Of a stretch of 64,000 nt of DNA, positions 41,972-50,561 are shown piece after piece (positions within the stretch are counted from its first letter, which is position 1; each line of letters starts with the position of its first letter). Position numbers and translations under genes: made by a program. The notes under the pieces were generated by a model. It saw only the letters and a program-made list of their open reading frames with translations. It searched no databases and was not told where the DNA came from. The DNA is from Deltaproteobacteria bacterium (GTDB lineage Bacteria > Myxococcota_A > Polyangia > Polyangiales > Houyiibacteriaceae). Location of the stretch: contig JAEPMI010000016.1 in assembly GCA_017644045.1 (NCBI GenBank), forward strand, positions 1 through 64,000. The letters are read 5' to 3'.

Positions 41972-43762
41972 ATGGAGCTGACCCGCCGCGACTGGCTACG
42001 TCTTTCTGCCCTCGGTGGCGTCGCGCCTTGGATCGGCTGCGGGAGCGACGGCCCGAGCTGGCCGCCTCCCGGGGAACCGAGCGTCGCCTCGCTCGGTCGG
42101 GGCACGCGCGCGGAGCTGGACGACGCCGAGCTCGAGCTCGTCGCCGGACGGGTCCCATCCGACATGGAGGGCTTCGTCTTCGTCGTCGGTGGCGTGCCCT
42201 ACGGCGACGGCACCCCGCTCTTCACCGGTGACGCACAAGTCCTCCGGCTCCGCTTCGAAGGCGGCCGGGTCCGCTTGAAGTCTCGAATGCTCCGCACCGA
42301 CGACTACCTCCTCGACCAGGCGGCCACCGGAGACCTCGCGTTCCGCAATCTCGGCATGCTTCGCATGTCGACCCACCTCGGGGCGCGAGACTTCTGCAAC
42401 ACCGCGCTGGTGCCGAGCCCCGGCGGTCGCCTCCTCGCCACCTACGACGCCGGCCGACCGTGGGAGATCGATCCCGAGACGCTCGACGTGGTGACGCCCG
42501 TCGGCCTGCACGCGTCGTGGCGGCCGATGTTCCCACCGATCTCGCCGGGCCTCGGACTCTTCCCGGTCCACATGGCCTCGGCGCATCCGGTCTGGGATCC
42601 CGACGACGGCGTCGCGTACCTGCCCAACTGGGCTCCACCGCTCGAGGGCCTCGACACCGAGACCTTCACCCAGCTCCTGACTTGGGACGGTGCCAGCGAG
42701 CCGGTCGCCACCGAGCTGGTCGACCGCGACGGAGCGCCGGCGATCGTCGAGCAGAGCCTCCACCAGATTCACACGACCCGCCGCTTCGTGGTGCTGAGCG
42801 ATGGCGCGTTCAGCATCGAGCCGGAGCAGATGACGGGCGCCGACGTCACCCGCGCCCAGCGCCCGACGTCGGTATTCTGGATCGTCCCCAAGGCGGAGCT
42901 CACGGGCGGCACCGCGACCGCGACGCGGGTGGAGATCCCGGTCGAGAGCGCCCACTTCATGATCGAGCGCGACGACTCCGCCGATCGGATCACGGTCGCG
43001 CTCATGCACCAGAACTCGGCCGACCCCTCCGAGTGGGTCCGAGCGAACGACACGCTCCACCACGGCGGTTCCGCTCCGCCGGCCCAACTCGTCGGCCTCC
43101 CCACCGCACCCGCCGATCTCGCGATCCAGGGGCGCTACACGATCGACCCGACCACGGGCGAGGTCGTGGACTCCGTCGTGCTCCAGGACGAGCGCCTGTG
43201 GGGCCTCACCCTCTGGAGCCGAGAGGAGCGCGACCCGGCCCGACCTCTCGGCGACTCGCTCTGGGTGACCTTGGGCTTCGATCCCAACGCGCTCACGACG
43301 CGCATCACGGAGGCCTACGCCGACCACCCGCACCGCGTGGTCCCGTTGACCGAGCTGCCGACGACCGCCATCGCTCCGCGACTGCTGCGCATCGACCAGA
43401 GCGGATCGATGACCATCACGGACGACGCCACGCTGCCGCTCGGCTGGCTGCCGATGTCGCCGACCTTCGTTCCCCGCAGAGGCGGCAGCCCGGGCGAAGG
43501 CTACCTCGTGCTCCTGGCGCTCGGCCCCGTCGAAGACGAAGTGTGGATCCTCGACGGCGGCGATCTCGGCCGGGGGCCCATCGCCCGGCTGCGCCACACC
43601 GGCTTCGACGTCGGCTTCTCCCTGCACACGACCTGGCTGCCGGATCTCCCGGCCCCCTCGAGCGGCTACCGCGTCGATCGACGCGAGGACTACGGCGCCG
43701 CGTTGCCCGCGCTCCGCGACGATGCGCGCGCGCTCGCCACAGAGGTCTTGGGCCTGGCGTGA
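41972..43762 (+). CDS. Tat-exported carotenoid oxygenase (RPE65/CCD family)
   Basis: The 596-residue protein starts MELTRRDWLRLSALGG, a twin-arginine signal, followed by a lipobox-like IGC. The body has the four iron-ligand histidine contexts of carotenoid cleavage dioxygenases: MASAHPVWDPDDG, SLHQIHTTRR, PVESAHFM and SLHTTWLP near the C-terminus. It should be a folded iron enzyme exported to the periplasm or outer face, cleaving a conjugated carbon-carbon double bond. Substrate unknown. It may form an operon with the two lipoprotein genes downstream (52-bp gap). Confidence 0.83.
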   Translation: MELTRRDWLRLSALGGVAPWIGCGSDGPSWPPPGEPSVASLGRGTRAELDDAELELVAGRVPSDMEGFVFVVGGVPYGDGTPLFTGDAQVLRLRFEGGRVRLKSRMLRTDDYLLDQAATGDLAFRNLGMLRMSTHLGARDFCNTALVPSPGGRLLATYDAGRPWEIDPETLDVVTPVGLHASWRPMFPPISPGLGLFPVHMASAHPVWDPDDGVAYLPNWAPPLEGLDTETFTQLLTWDGASEPVATELVDRDGAPAIVEQSLHQIHTTRRFVVLSDGAFSIEPEQMTGADVTRAQRPTSVFWIVPKAELTGGTATATRVEIPVESAHFMIERDDSADRITVALMHQNSADPSEWVRANDTLHHGGSAPPAQLVGLPTAPADLAIQGRYTIDPTTGEVVDSVVLQDERLWGLTLWSREERDPARPLGDSLWVTLGFDPNALTTRITEAYADHPHRVVPLTELPTTAIAPRLLRIDQSGSMTITDDATLPLGWLPMSPTFVPRRGGSPGEGYLVLLALGPVEDEVWILDGGDLGRGPIARLRHTGFDVGFSLHTTWLPDLPAPSSGYRVDRREDYGAALPALRDDARALATEVLGLA

Positions 43763-43814
43763 GCCGGCCGAATGGGCGGCGCGCCGCCCGAGCTCCGCGA
43801 CGCGGAGAGAGGTG

Positions 43815-44714
43815 ATGACGATGCATGCATGGAAGCGGAGCCGAGCGCTCCTGGTGGCGACCGTTCTGATGGTCGCGTGTGGGGACGACGGTCGCGCGAG
43901 CGACGCCTCGGGCGACACCGTGCCGGGGATCGACGGCGGCCCGATCGCGACCGACGGCGGCCCCGGCGCCCCACTCGACGCGATGTCGGGTCCCGTCGAC
44001 GGCGGCACACCACCGGTCGGCAGCAGCACCAGCGCTCCGCCCGAGGCCATCGACCGGATGGTCGGCAGCTTCGCCCTCGAGGCGACCTTCGGGACCATCT
44101 CGATGGTGCCCTTCCTCGGTGACCAGGCCGCGCTCGGCCGTTCGTGGGGTCTCGTGGACATCGTTCAGGAGGGCGACACCCTGGTGATGACCGAACGCGG
44201 CTGCCGGGTCGCGAGCGAGGGAAGCATGGCGACCATTCCGGACGCGGTCCCGCAGAGCATCGCCCCGCGCGTGGCGACCCTCGAGTTCCTCGAGGGCGCC
44301 TCGGGCATTCGCTGGGTGCGACCGGAGCTCGCCACGGCGGTCGGTTGGACCCCCGCGTCGGACACCGACACCCTCCCGCAGACGGCCGACGATCCGCGGG
44401 TCATCGACCAGGACGGCGACGGACAGCCGGGGGTGACGGTCAGCGTGAGCGGGATCGCCAGCGGCGACGTCTACGTCGTGCAGTGGCAGCGTGGCTGGTA
44501 CGAGGGTGACCTCGGCACCTCGGGTGAGATCGTCGGCGAGAACCATGGCGACGGCGGCGAGCAGAAGACCATCGGCGCCAGCTCGATGCTCCTCGAGCAG
44601 GACGTGCCGCAGCGCGCGAACCCCGACACCAGCATGAACGTCGTCCGCTTGGTTTCCATCGAGGCCGGCTACGACTGCGCTCGCCTGATCGCCGAAGCGG
44701 GCAGTCTCTTCTGA
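43815..44714 (+). CDS. hypothetical lipoprotein
   Basis: The 299-residue protein has a signal peptide and lipobox (LMVACG, Cys21 counting from the ATG at 43815) and a Gly/Asp/Pro linker. Its beta-rich body contains an Asp-rich loop DQDGDGQPGV that may bind calcium. GAGAGG precedes the start; a second ATG at 43821 is possible. The stop overlaps the next start by one base (TGATG). Its position after the carotenoid oxygenase suggests a shared envelope role. No family recognised. Confidence 0.65.
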   Translation: MTMHAWKRSRALLVATVLMVACGDDGRASDASGDTVPGIDGGPIATDGGPGAPLDAMSGPVDGGTPPVGSSTSAPPEAIDRMVGSFALEATFGTISMVPFLGDQAALGRSWGLVDIVQEGDTLVMTERGCRVASEGSMATIPDAVPQSIAPRVATLEFLEGASGIRWVRPELATAVGWTPASDTDTLPQTADDPRVIDQDGDGQPGVTVSVSGIASGDVYVVQWQRGWYEGDLGTSGEIVGENHGDGGEQKTIGASSMLLEQDVPQRANPDTSMNVVRLVSIEAGYDCARLIAEAGSLF

Positions 44715-45574
44715 TGCGCTTCCGCCACGCGTGGGCGCTCGTGCTGGTCCTCGGCTGCGGGGAGGCCCCCTACCCCGCCGACTGCTCGGACCTGGACCAT
44801 CGCGACGCGCTCGCGTGTGGCGAACGACGCTTCTGGGAAGCGCACACGGAACGCTACGAGCTGCGCGAGTCCACGCACGCGCTGCTCTCTCGCATCCTCG
44901 AAACGGTACCCGAGGGTGTGGACGACGTCGCCCTCGCGCGACTCTACTTCCGGCGGGCGGCGCTCGGCATCGAGCTCGTGCTGGAACACGGCATCGACCG
45001 CACCGCGTCCATCGTCCCGGACCTCGAGTCGGCGATCCGCCTCGACCCTACGGAAGCGAAGGTTCCGCCGTGGCTCGACTCGATGGAGCTGGTGATCGCC
45101 TTCGGCTCCGGAGACGACGCGCGCCTCGACGCGGTCGTGGAGCGGCTCGACGCCAACGTCGCCCGCTATCCCGTGGGCAACGTGCTCAGCATCACGGGCA
45201 CGATGACGGGCCTGCCGCTCGACACCGGCTTACCGCAGCGCGCGGTCGCCATGCTCGAAGCGTGGGAGTGCACGGAGTCTTGGTGCCGCGAGAACACGGA
45301 GCGAGCGCCGTACAGCCAGCCGGGACTGGCCGTGCACTGGGCCGACGCCTACGCCCGGGTGGGCGATACCGCCAAGGCCCGCGAGCACTTCGAAGCGGCG
45401 CTCGTGGCCGACGGCGCCGACCGCTGGCCCTATCGAGGCTGGGTCGAGAACACGCTGGCCGACCTCGATGGCTACGTCGCTCGCTACACCGAGCTCGGCG
45501 ACGAAGGCTCCGCGGTCGCGCTCGTCTACGCCAACGGACCGCAGGGCTGCACGCTCTGTCACGGCGTGCGCTGA
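44714..45574 (+). CDS. TPR-like lipoprotein ending in a CxxCH motif
   Basis: The 286-residue lipoprotein (lipobox VLGC, Cys15) is mostly helical with TPR-like pairs (ARLYFRRAALGIELVLEHG, ADAYARVGDTAKAREHFEAA). Its last residues are CTLCHGVR, an exact CxxCH of the kind that binds c-type heme, placed at the very C-terminus. Coupled translation with the previous gene (TGATG). A single heme-like site in a lipoprotein could serve electron transfer to a partner such as the iron enzyme upstream, but this is inference. Confidence 0.68.
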   Translation: MRFRHAWALVLVLGCGEAPYPADCSDLDHRDALACGERRFWEAHTERYELRESTHALLSRILETVPEGVDDVALARLYFRRAALGIELVLEHGIDRTASIVPDLESAIRLDPTEAKVPPWLDSMELVIAFGSGDDARLDAVVERLDANVARYPVGNVLSITGTMTGLPLDTGLPQRAVAMLEAWECTESWCRENTERAPYSQPGLAVHWADAYARVGDTAKAREHFEAALVADGADRWPYRGWVENTLADLDGYVARYTELGDEGSAVALVYANGPQGCTLCHGVR

Positions 45575-45576
45575 CC

Positions 45577-46629
45577 TCAGCTGGGCGTTTCGGTCGCGTC
45601 GTCGTCGGCCGCGGCCGGCTCGGGCTCTTCGCGTAGACGTACGGTGACCCGGTCGGGCCGACGGGCATTGTCGAGGTAGACGTACTCGGCGCGGCTCTCG
45701 CTCCGGTCGAGGCGGTCGAGGATCGAGCGCAGGCGGCGGAGCTTGTGGCGATGGGGGCCTCGGCCGAGCCGCACGAGCATCGCGTCCTCGCCGACTCGGA
45801 GCGAGAGACCGCCGGTGGGCTCGACGCGGATCTCGCCGATCGGCTCTCGTCGCCAGAGCCCGGCGGCGCGGTAGTCGTGCATCAACCCGACCACCTCGAG
45901 CAGGACCGCGGTGCGGAACGCTCGGTTGCTCACGAACTCGCCTTCGTCGAGACCGCTGATGACCGGCAGATCGACGGGGTCGCCGAGCTCGACCGGCTTG
46001 AACACGGTGCCGTCCTCGGAGACGAGGTAGAGCCCGCGCAGGGCCAGCACCGCGACCGGCTGATGCTCGGTGACTTCGATGGACACCCGACCGGGCAAGC
46101 GGCGGTCGACCGTCGCCGTGGCGATCCAGGGGTGACGCAGCACACGAGCCCGCAGGGTCTCCACGTCGTGCCGAAACACGTTGTCGCCGAGGTGCACGTC
46201 GGCGGCGTCGAGGAGCGACTCCTCGTCGACTCGCTCGAGGCCGGTCACCTCGAGCTCGCTGATCGCGAAGGCGGGGGCCCGCATCACGTAGTCGTGCACC
46301 AGCCGGTAGACGGCGACGCCGCCCACCAGGCACGCCGACGCGACGGCGAGCTTGAGCACGAGCGCGGCCCCACGCCAGAAGCGGGGGAAGCGCTCGCGCA
46401 GGTTCACCCGTGGCTCGCGCGGCGGCGGCTGCTCGATGAGATCGATGCCCGGCTCGGACGGCGGGCGCTCGACGCGACGGTTCCCGCGCGCTCCCTTCGG
46501 CGCGTCGGCGTCGGGGCGCTTCTTCTCCTTGCGCGCCTTCCGTGAGCGGCGCTTCTTCCGCTCCGGGCGCTCCTCGCTCTGGGCAGCGACGCGCTTCCGA
46601 TTGCGTCGCGGCTTCTGGGGCTCCGTCAC
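45577..46629 (-). CDS. ftsQ: cell division protein FtsQ
   Basis: The GTG at 46629 gives 350 residues. A cytoplasmic N-terminus of about 100 residues is exceptionally basic (many KRR and RKARKEKKR runs). One transmembrane helix follows at about 98-115 (LVLKLAVASACLVGGVAVYR), then a POTRA domain (FAISELEVTGLERVDEESLL, HPWIATATVDRRLPGRVSIE) and the FtsQ beta domain. FtsQ links early and late divisome proteins. Its place before ftsA in the cluster supports the name. The start has a purine run very close to it, so the exact start is uncertain. Confidence 0.88.
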   Translation of the reverse strand: MTEPQKPRRNRKRVAAQSEERPERKKRRSRKARKEKKRPDADAPKGARGNRRVERPPSEPGIDLIEQPPPREPRVNLRERFPRFWRGAALVLKLAVASACLVGGVAVYRLVHDYVMRAPAFAISELEVTGLERVDEESLLDAADVHLGDNVFRHDVETLRARVLRHPWIATATVDRRLPGRVSIEVTEHQPVAVLALRGLYLVSEDGTVFKPVELGDPVDLPVISGLDEGEFVSNRAFRTAVLLEVVGLMHDYRAAGLWRREPIGEIRVEPTGGLSLRVGEDAMLVRLGRGPHRHKLRRLRSILDRLDRSESRAEYVYLDNARRPDRVTVRLREEPEPAAADDDATETPS

Positions 46630-46676
46630 CCCTCGGTGGTCGCCCACGGGACCCCGAAGGGTCAAGAAACGCGCCG

Positions 46677-47228
46677 TCAGTACAGGTGGATGCGACCATT
46701 CTCCGAGTCGAACGCGACCGCGTACGCGAACGCGCTCCATCGCCCTCGCAGGTGACCCGATTGGACGAGCATCCGTGCGGCGACTCGGCGCGGATCCCCC
46801 CGTCGGTCGCGGAGAACCACGAAGAGCCGCTCTCTCACGTCGGGCAGATGGACGTCGAGACGGTCCATCGCGGCCATGGCGACCTCCGGCTCCGGGTCAC
46901 CCACGAGCTCGAGCAGGCGTTCGTGCACCAGCGACTCCTTCGCGTAGGGCGTGGACCGATGCACCGCCATGAGCCGGACCTCCGAGTCCGGATGGGCCAG
47001 GCCGAAGAGCACCTCCCAACGCGGGTCCGGCGAGGCCGGTCCCGCGGGCTCCGGCGGTCGAGGGGTCAGCTTCACCTCCGGCAGGTCGGGCCATCGCAGT
47101 CGAACCCGCTCCTCGCCGAGTCCGTGCTCGGTCCGCGGCATTCGCGCGCCGTCGGCGCCACACGCGCAGAGTGCTCCCAGCAGCGGGAGCCATGCCCACG
47201 CCGCTCGCTCGTTGCCGCTCGTCCCCAT
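46677..47228 (-). CDS. lipoprotein with HEAT-like helices
   Basis: The 183-residue protein has a lipobox-type signal (LLGALCAC, Cys21 or 23). A helical domain follows of about two HEAT-like repeats (WEVLFGLAHPDSEVRLMAVH, LLELVGDPEPEVAMAAMDRL). It probably binds another envelope protein. It lies 47 bp upstream of ftsQ on the same strand and could be cotranscribed with it, which would be an unusual partner for a division gene. Confidence 0.62.
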   Translation of the reverse strand: MGTSGNERAAWAWLPLLGALCACGADGARMPRTEHGLGEERVRLRWPDLPEVKLTPRPPEPAGPASPDPRWEVLFGLAHPDSEVRLMAVHRSTPYAKESLVHERLLELVGDPEPEVAMAAMDRLDVHLPDVRERLFVVLRDRRGDPRRVAARMLVQSGHLRGRWSAFAYAVAFDSENGRIHLY

Positions 47229-47340
47229 GGTCGTGCAGTGACACCAGAGCCGCGTCGAGGTTCTCGGCTCCGTTCGTCTCTACCATCGACGCGCGAGCGA
47301 TGCGCGACTTGGGTCGGTGGTCGATTCGCGATCCGCGCCC

Positions 47341-47346
47341 TACCCT
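47341..47346 (+). promoter_or_regulatory. TANNNT -10 box, leaderless-type
   Basis: TACCCT ends 8 nt before the GTG at 47355; no Shine-Dalgarno. Confidence 0.45.
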
Positions 47347-47354
47347 GCGCGGCG

Positions 47355-48809
47355 GTGAAGGCGCTCGGTCAGACCCTCGCGACACTCCTCTTCCTCGGCT
47401 CGATCTGGGGCGGCGTGGCCCTGGTGGCTTGGATCATGGGCGCGCTCCCCGAAGGCCCGGTCGCGTTGGCGCCTGACGCCGGTCCGAGCGACGGCGGTGT
47501 CGGTCCGGCCAATGCGTTCGTGCCTTCGGAGGTCGCCGACGTGCCGGAGGTGGTCACCCCGCCCGACCCGGCCATCGAGCCCGTCGAGCCCATCGAGCCC
47601 GTCGAGCCCGTCGAGCCGCCGACCGAGGCCGCGGACCCCGTTCGAGTGTTCGCCCTCGCGGCTCCGGAAGAAGAGCCCTACGTGGTCTCCCTCGCGGCCG
47701 GTGACCTGCTCGGCGACGACCGCCCGGAGCTGGTGGTGGGGCTCGGGGAGCGGGTGGAGGTCCTCGGGGTGGACGCCGAGGGATCGCTCGAGCGGCTCCT
47801 CGTCGTACACCACCGTCCGGCCGACGCGGGCACCACCCCGAGCTCGCCCCGCGCGGTCGTGGGCGACGCGACCGGCGACGGCGTGGCCGACCTGGTGATC
47901 GCCTTCTGGCGCCGAGCCCATTCGGGCGGATCACGCGGTGGCGGCGCGTGGATCCTTCGCGGGAAGCCCGACGGCACCCTCGACCGACCGCGTCGCTTCG
48001 CGGGCCCGCGCATGATGATCAGCTCGATCGATCTCCTCGACGTCGACGGTCGACCCGGCGACGAGCTGGTGCTGTCGGACCGCGGCCGCCCCTATGGCGA
48101 GATCGCCGGACGAGTTCGAGTCTATCGGGCGGGTCGACGCCCTGCGCTGGTGCGTGACTTCTCCGCGGAGACGGACGACGTCCGGATGGTCCTGCCGGTG
48201 CACGCGGACGACGACGAGCTCGTGGACCTCGTCGCCTACGGGCAGGAAGTGGTTCGCTTCCACAACGCGGGCCGAGGCCGTTTCGAGCGAATGGAGGGCG
48301 AACGGAAGGGGGCGCTCTTCGCCGACCGCTACCACGGTCTGAGCGCCGACCTGGACGGGGACGGAACGCTCGAGGCCTACGCCTATCCACGCGACTTCGA
48401 GACCGCCGTCGTCATCGTCGACGAGAGCGGCTTCCGCTCCGTCCCCGGAACCGCCGACCCGATGCGACGAGTCGTCCCCGGCGACGCGCGCCCCGCCCGG
48501 GTGATCGTCGCGGGAACGTCGACCGGCGCGCGCTGGGACCTGGCGACGCTCGGCGACGACGGGCGGCTCGTTGACCGCCGTGTGGTCCGGCGCGCCGGTC
48601 ATCTGGCGGGCGTCTCCGTCATCGGTACGGGGCACGACGCGCTCGCCATCGACCTCGACGGCGACGGCTCGCTCGAGCTCGTGACGCTCGACACCGCCTG
48701 GCACGACGGCCAGACCTCGTGGCAGCTCGCCGTCGGTCCGCTCGAGGGGCACTCGTCCCACGAGCGCGTCGAGCTCGCGGGACAGGCCACTTCACACGAG
48801 GTTCGTTGA
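47355..48809 (+). CDS. membrane-anchored FG-GAP/VCBS repeat protein
   Basis: The 484-residue protein has an N-terminal hydrophobic anchor (TLATLLFLGSIWGGVALVAW). An extracytoplasmic linker contains the tandem EPVEPIEPVEPVEPP (about residues 74-88), encoded by a short direct repeat. Five FG-GAP-like calcium motifs follow (DLLGDDRPELVVGLG, DATGDGVADLVIAF, DLDGDGTLEAYAY, DLDGDGSLELVTL), forming a beta-propeller. It resembles integrin-type surface proteins. Transcribed alone from a putative leaderless promoter; its stop is 15 bp from the convergent Cys-rich gene. Confidence 0.75.
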   Translation: MKALGQTLATLLFLGSIWGGVALVAWIMGALPEGPVALAPDAGPSDGGVGPANAFVPSEVADVPEVVTPPDPAIEPVEPIEPVEPVEPPTEAADPVRVFALAAPEEEPYVVSLAAGDLLGDDRPELVVGLGERVEVLGVDAEGSLERLLVVHHRPADAGTTPSSPRAVVGDATGDGVADLVIAFWRRAHSGGSRGGGAWILRGKPDGTLDRPRRFAGPRMMISSIDLLDVDGRPGDELVLSDRGRPYGEIAGRVRVYRAGRRPALVRDFSAETDDVRMVLPVHADDDELVDLVAYGQEVVRFHNAGRGRFERMEGERKGALFADRYHGLSADLDGDGTLEAYAYPRDFETAVVIVDESGFRSVPGTADPMRRVVPGDARPARVIVAGTSTGARWDLATLGDDGRLVDRRVVRRAGHLAGVSVIGTGHDALAIDLDGDGSLELVTLDTAWHDGQTSWQLAVGPLEGHSSHERVELAGQATSHEVR

Positions 48810-48824
48810 TCCTCCCGGATGGGC

Positions 48825-50561
48825 TCAGCTGCAGGTTCCGGCCACGCAAGCCGAGCCACCCACGCACGAGCCGAGGCCACAGCACCGCTCGCCCGGTTCA
48901 CCGCACGGGACGCACTGGTCACTCGCGTCACAGGTCAGGTTCGCCGCTCCGCAGACCGCCCCCAAGCAGCACGGCTCACCCTCACCGCCGCAGCCCAAGG
49001 TGCAGGATCCGCCGACGCAGACCAGACCACCGTCGCACCCCCCGCCGATACAGCACCGAGCGCCCTCGCTTCCGCAGCTCGTGCAGGTGTTGCCGTCACC
49101 ACACACCAGGCCTCCGTCGCAGACCATGCCGGGGCAGCAGGACTCACCATCGCCGCCGCACGCGCCACACGCTCCCCCGGCGCAGACGAGGCCAGTGGAA
49201 CAGATGTCGCCATCGCAGCAGGCCTGGCCCGTATCGCCGCAGTCCGTGCACATGTCGCTGACGCACGCGAGGCCCGGCCCGCAGTCCGTTCCGCAGCACC
49301 GCTCTCCTGCCGCACCACAGGAGCCACAGCTTCCGTCGGCGGCACAAGAGAGACCAGCGACGCAGGTGTCTCCGGGACAGCAGACTTCTCCGTCGCTCCC
49401 GCAGCTGGCGCAGCTCCCCCCCTCGCACGATGCGCCGGCCGCGCAGGTGCTCCCAGCGCAACACGGTTGGCCCGGTGCACCGCAAGTGCCCTCACAGAGA
49501 CCGTCACGGCAGACTCGGCCGCCCGTGCAGTCGGTGCCGTCGCAACAGGCCTCACCCTCGCCGCCGCACGGACCGTCGCAGACCCCGCCGCTGCAGGTCA
49601 GGCCGCCGGTGCAGTCCATCCCTTCGCAACAGGGCATCCCCATCGAGCCGCAGTCGCCCAGACACGCGCCCCCCATACAGGTCAGGTCGTCGTCGCAGCT
49701 GTCGCCGGCGCAACACGCCTCGCCGAGACCGCCACACGGATCGCCGCAGCCGTCCGTCTCGCACGAGAGCCCCACGTCACAGCTCATCCCCGAGCAGCAG
49801 AGCTCGCTCGTGGCGCCGCAGGGCTCGCAGCCCGCCGCGGCGCACGCCAGCCCAGCGTCGCAGCTCATTCCCGAACAACAAGGCTGGCCATCGCCCCCGC
49901 ACTCTTCGCACGAGCCGTCCACGCACGCGGCGAGGCCATCGCACACCTCACCCGCGCAGCAGCGCTCTCCGACGTCACCGCACGTACCGCAGGTGCCGTC
50001 GACCGTGCAGCTCAAAGCGGACTCGCAGGTCGCGCCCACGCAGCAGGGCTCGTCCATCGCCCCGCAGGATTCGCACGTCCGGTCGACGCACACCGCGGAC
50101 GGATCGCAGCTGTCCTCCGCGCAGCAGGCGCCTCCGGCCTCACCGCAGGGCTGGCAGGTGTCGTCGACTCCGCATCCGAGACCGGCCTCGCAATCGCTAC
50201 CGCCACAGCAGGGCTCGCCCATGGCGCCGCAGTCGTCGCACAGCCCGTCGCTGGTGCAGGCGAGCCCGCCATCACACCGCTCGCCCGTGCAGCAGAGGCC
50301 GCCATTGCCCCCACACGGCACACACGTATTGCTCGCGTCGCACGCGAAGCCGGCAAAACAGAGAGCGCCGTCGCAGCATTGCTGATCAGCCGTGCCACAC
50401 GGAACGCAGACGTCGTCGACGCAGGTCTCGCCCACCCCGCAGGTCATGGATCCACACGTCGCCGAGGCGTCGCCGGCGCCCCCGAGAATGGGTCGGTCCG
50501 CGCAACCCAGGAGGCCGATGGCCAGGGTCGACAGGATCAGGATCTGGCTGAAACGGTTCAT
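48825..50561 (-). CDS. lipoprotein made of about twenty Cys-rich repeats
   Basis: The 578-residue lipoprotein (LGC lipobox, Cys20) consists almost entirely of 19 full units of about 28 residues plus a degenerate first one. The unit is C-G-x-x-G-x-x-CC-x-G-x-x-C-x-x-G-L-x-C-x-x-G-x-C, for example CGGDGQPCCSGMSCDAGLAC. Each unit carries six cysteines, so more than 100 in all, presumably disulfide-bonded into a stiff rod. Its start overlaps the stop of the TSP3/OmpA gene by 4 bp (ATGA), so the OmpA protein and the rod are made together. Similar tandem units occur in myxobacterial surface proteins. Confidence 0.85.
   Translation of the reverse strand: MNRFSQILILSTLAIGLLGCADRPILGGAGDASATCGSMTCGVGETCVDDVCVPCGTADQQCCDGALCFAGFACDASNTCVPCGGNGGLCCTGERCDGGLACTSDGLCDDCGAMGEPCCGGSDCEAGLGCGVDDTCQPCGEAGGACCAEDSCDPSAVCVDRTCESCGAMDEPCCVGATCESALSCTVDGTCGTCGDVGERCCAGEVCDGLAACVDGSCEECGGDGQPCCSGMSCDAGLACAAAGCEPCGATSELCCSGMSCDVGLSCETDGCGDPCGGLGEACCAGDSCDDDLTCMGGACLGDCGSMGMPCCEGMDCTGGLTCSGGVCDGPCGGEGEACCDGTDCTGGRVCRDGLCEGTCGAPGQPCCAGSTCAAGASCEGGSCASCGSDGEVCCPGDTCVAGLSCAADGSCGSCGAAGERCCGTDCGPGLACVSDMCTDCGDTGQACCDGDICSTGLVCAGGACGACGGDGESCCPGMVCDGGLVCGDGNTCTSCGSEGARCCIGGGCDGGLVCVGGSCTLGCGGEGEPCCLGAVCGAANLTCDASDQCVPCGEPGERCCGLGSCVGGSACVAGTCS

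Noticed and set aside
47575-47625. Short tandem DNA repeat (GTCGAGCCCATCGAGCCC type)
   Set aside because: It encodes the Pro/Glu/Val linker of the FG-GAP protein; ordinary linker repeat, noted in that entry only.
48825-50561. Regular repeats of about 84 nt that might suggest a CRISPR or satellite array
   Set aside because: The period is a multiple of three, sequence varies at wobble sites and every unit keeps six cysteines in one frame, so it is a protein repeat.
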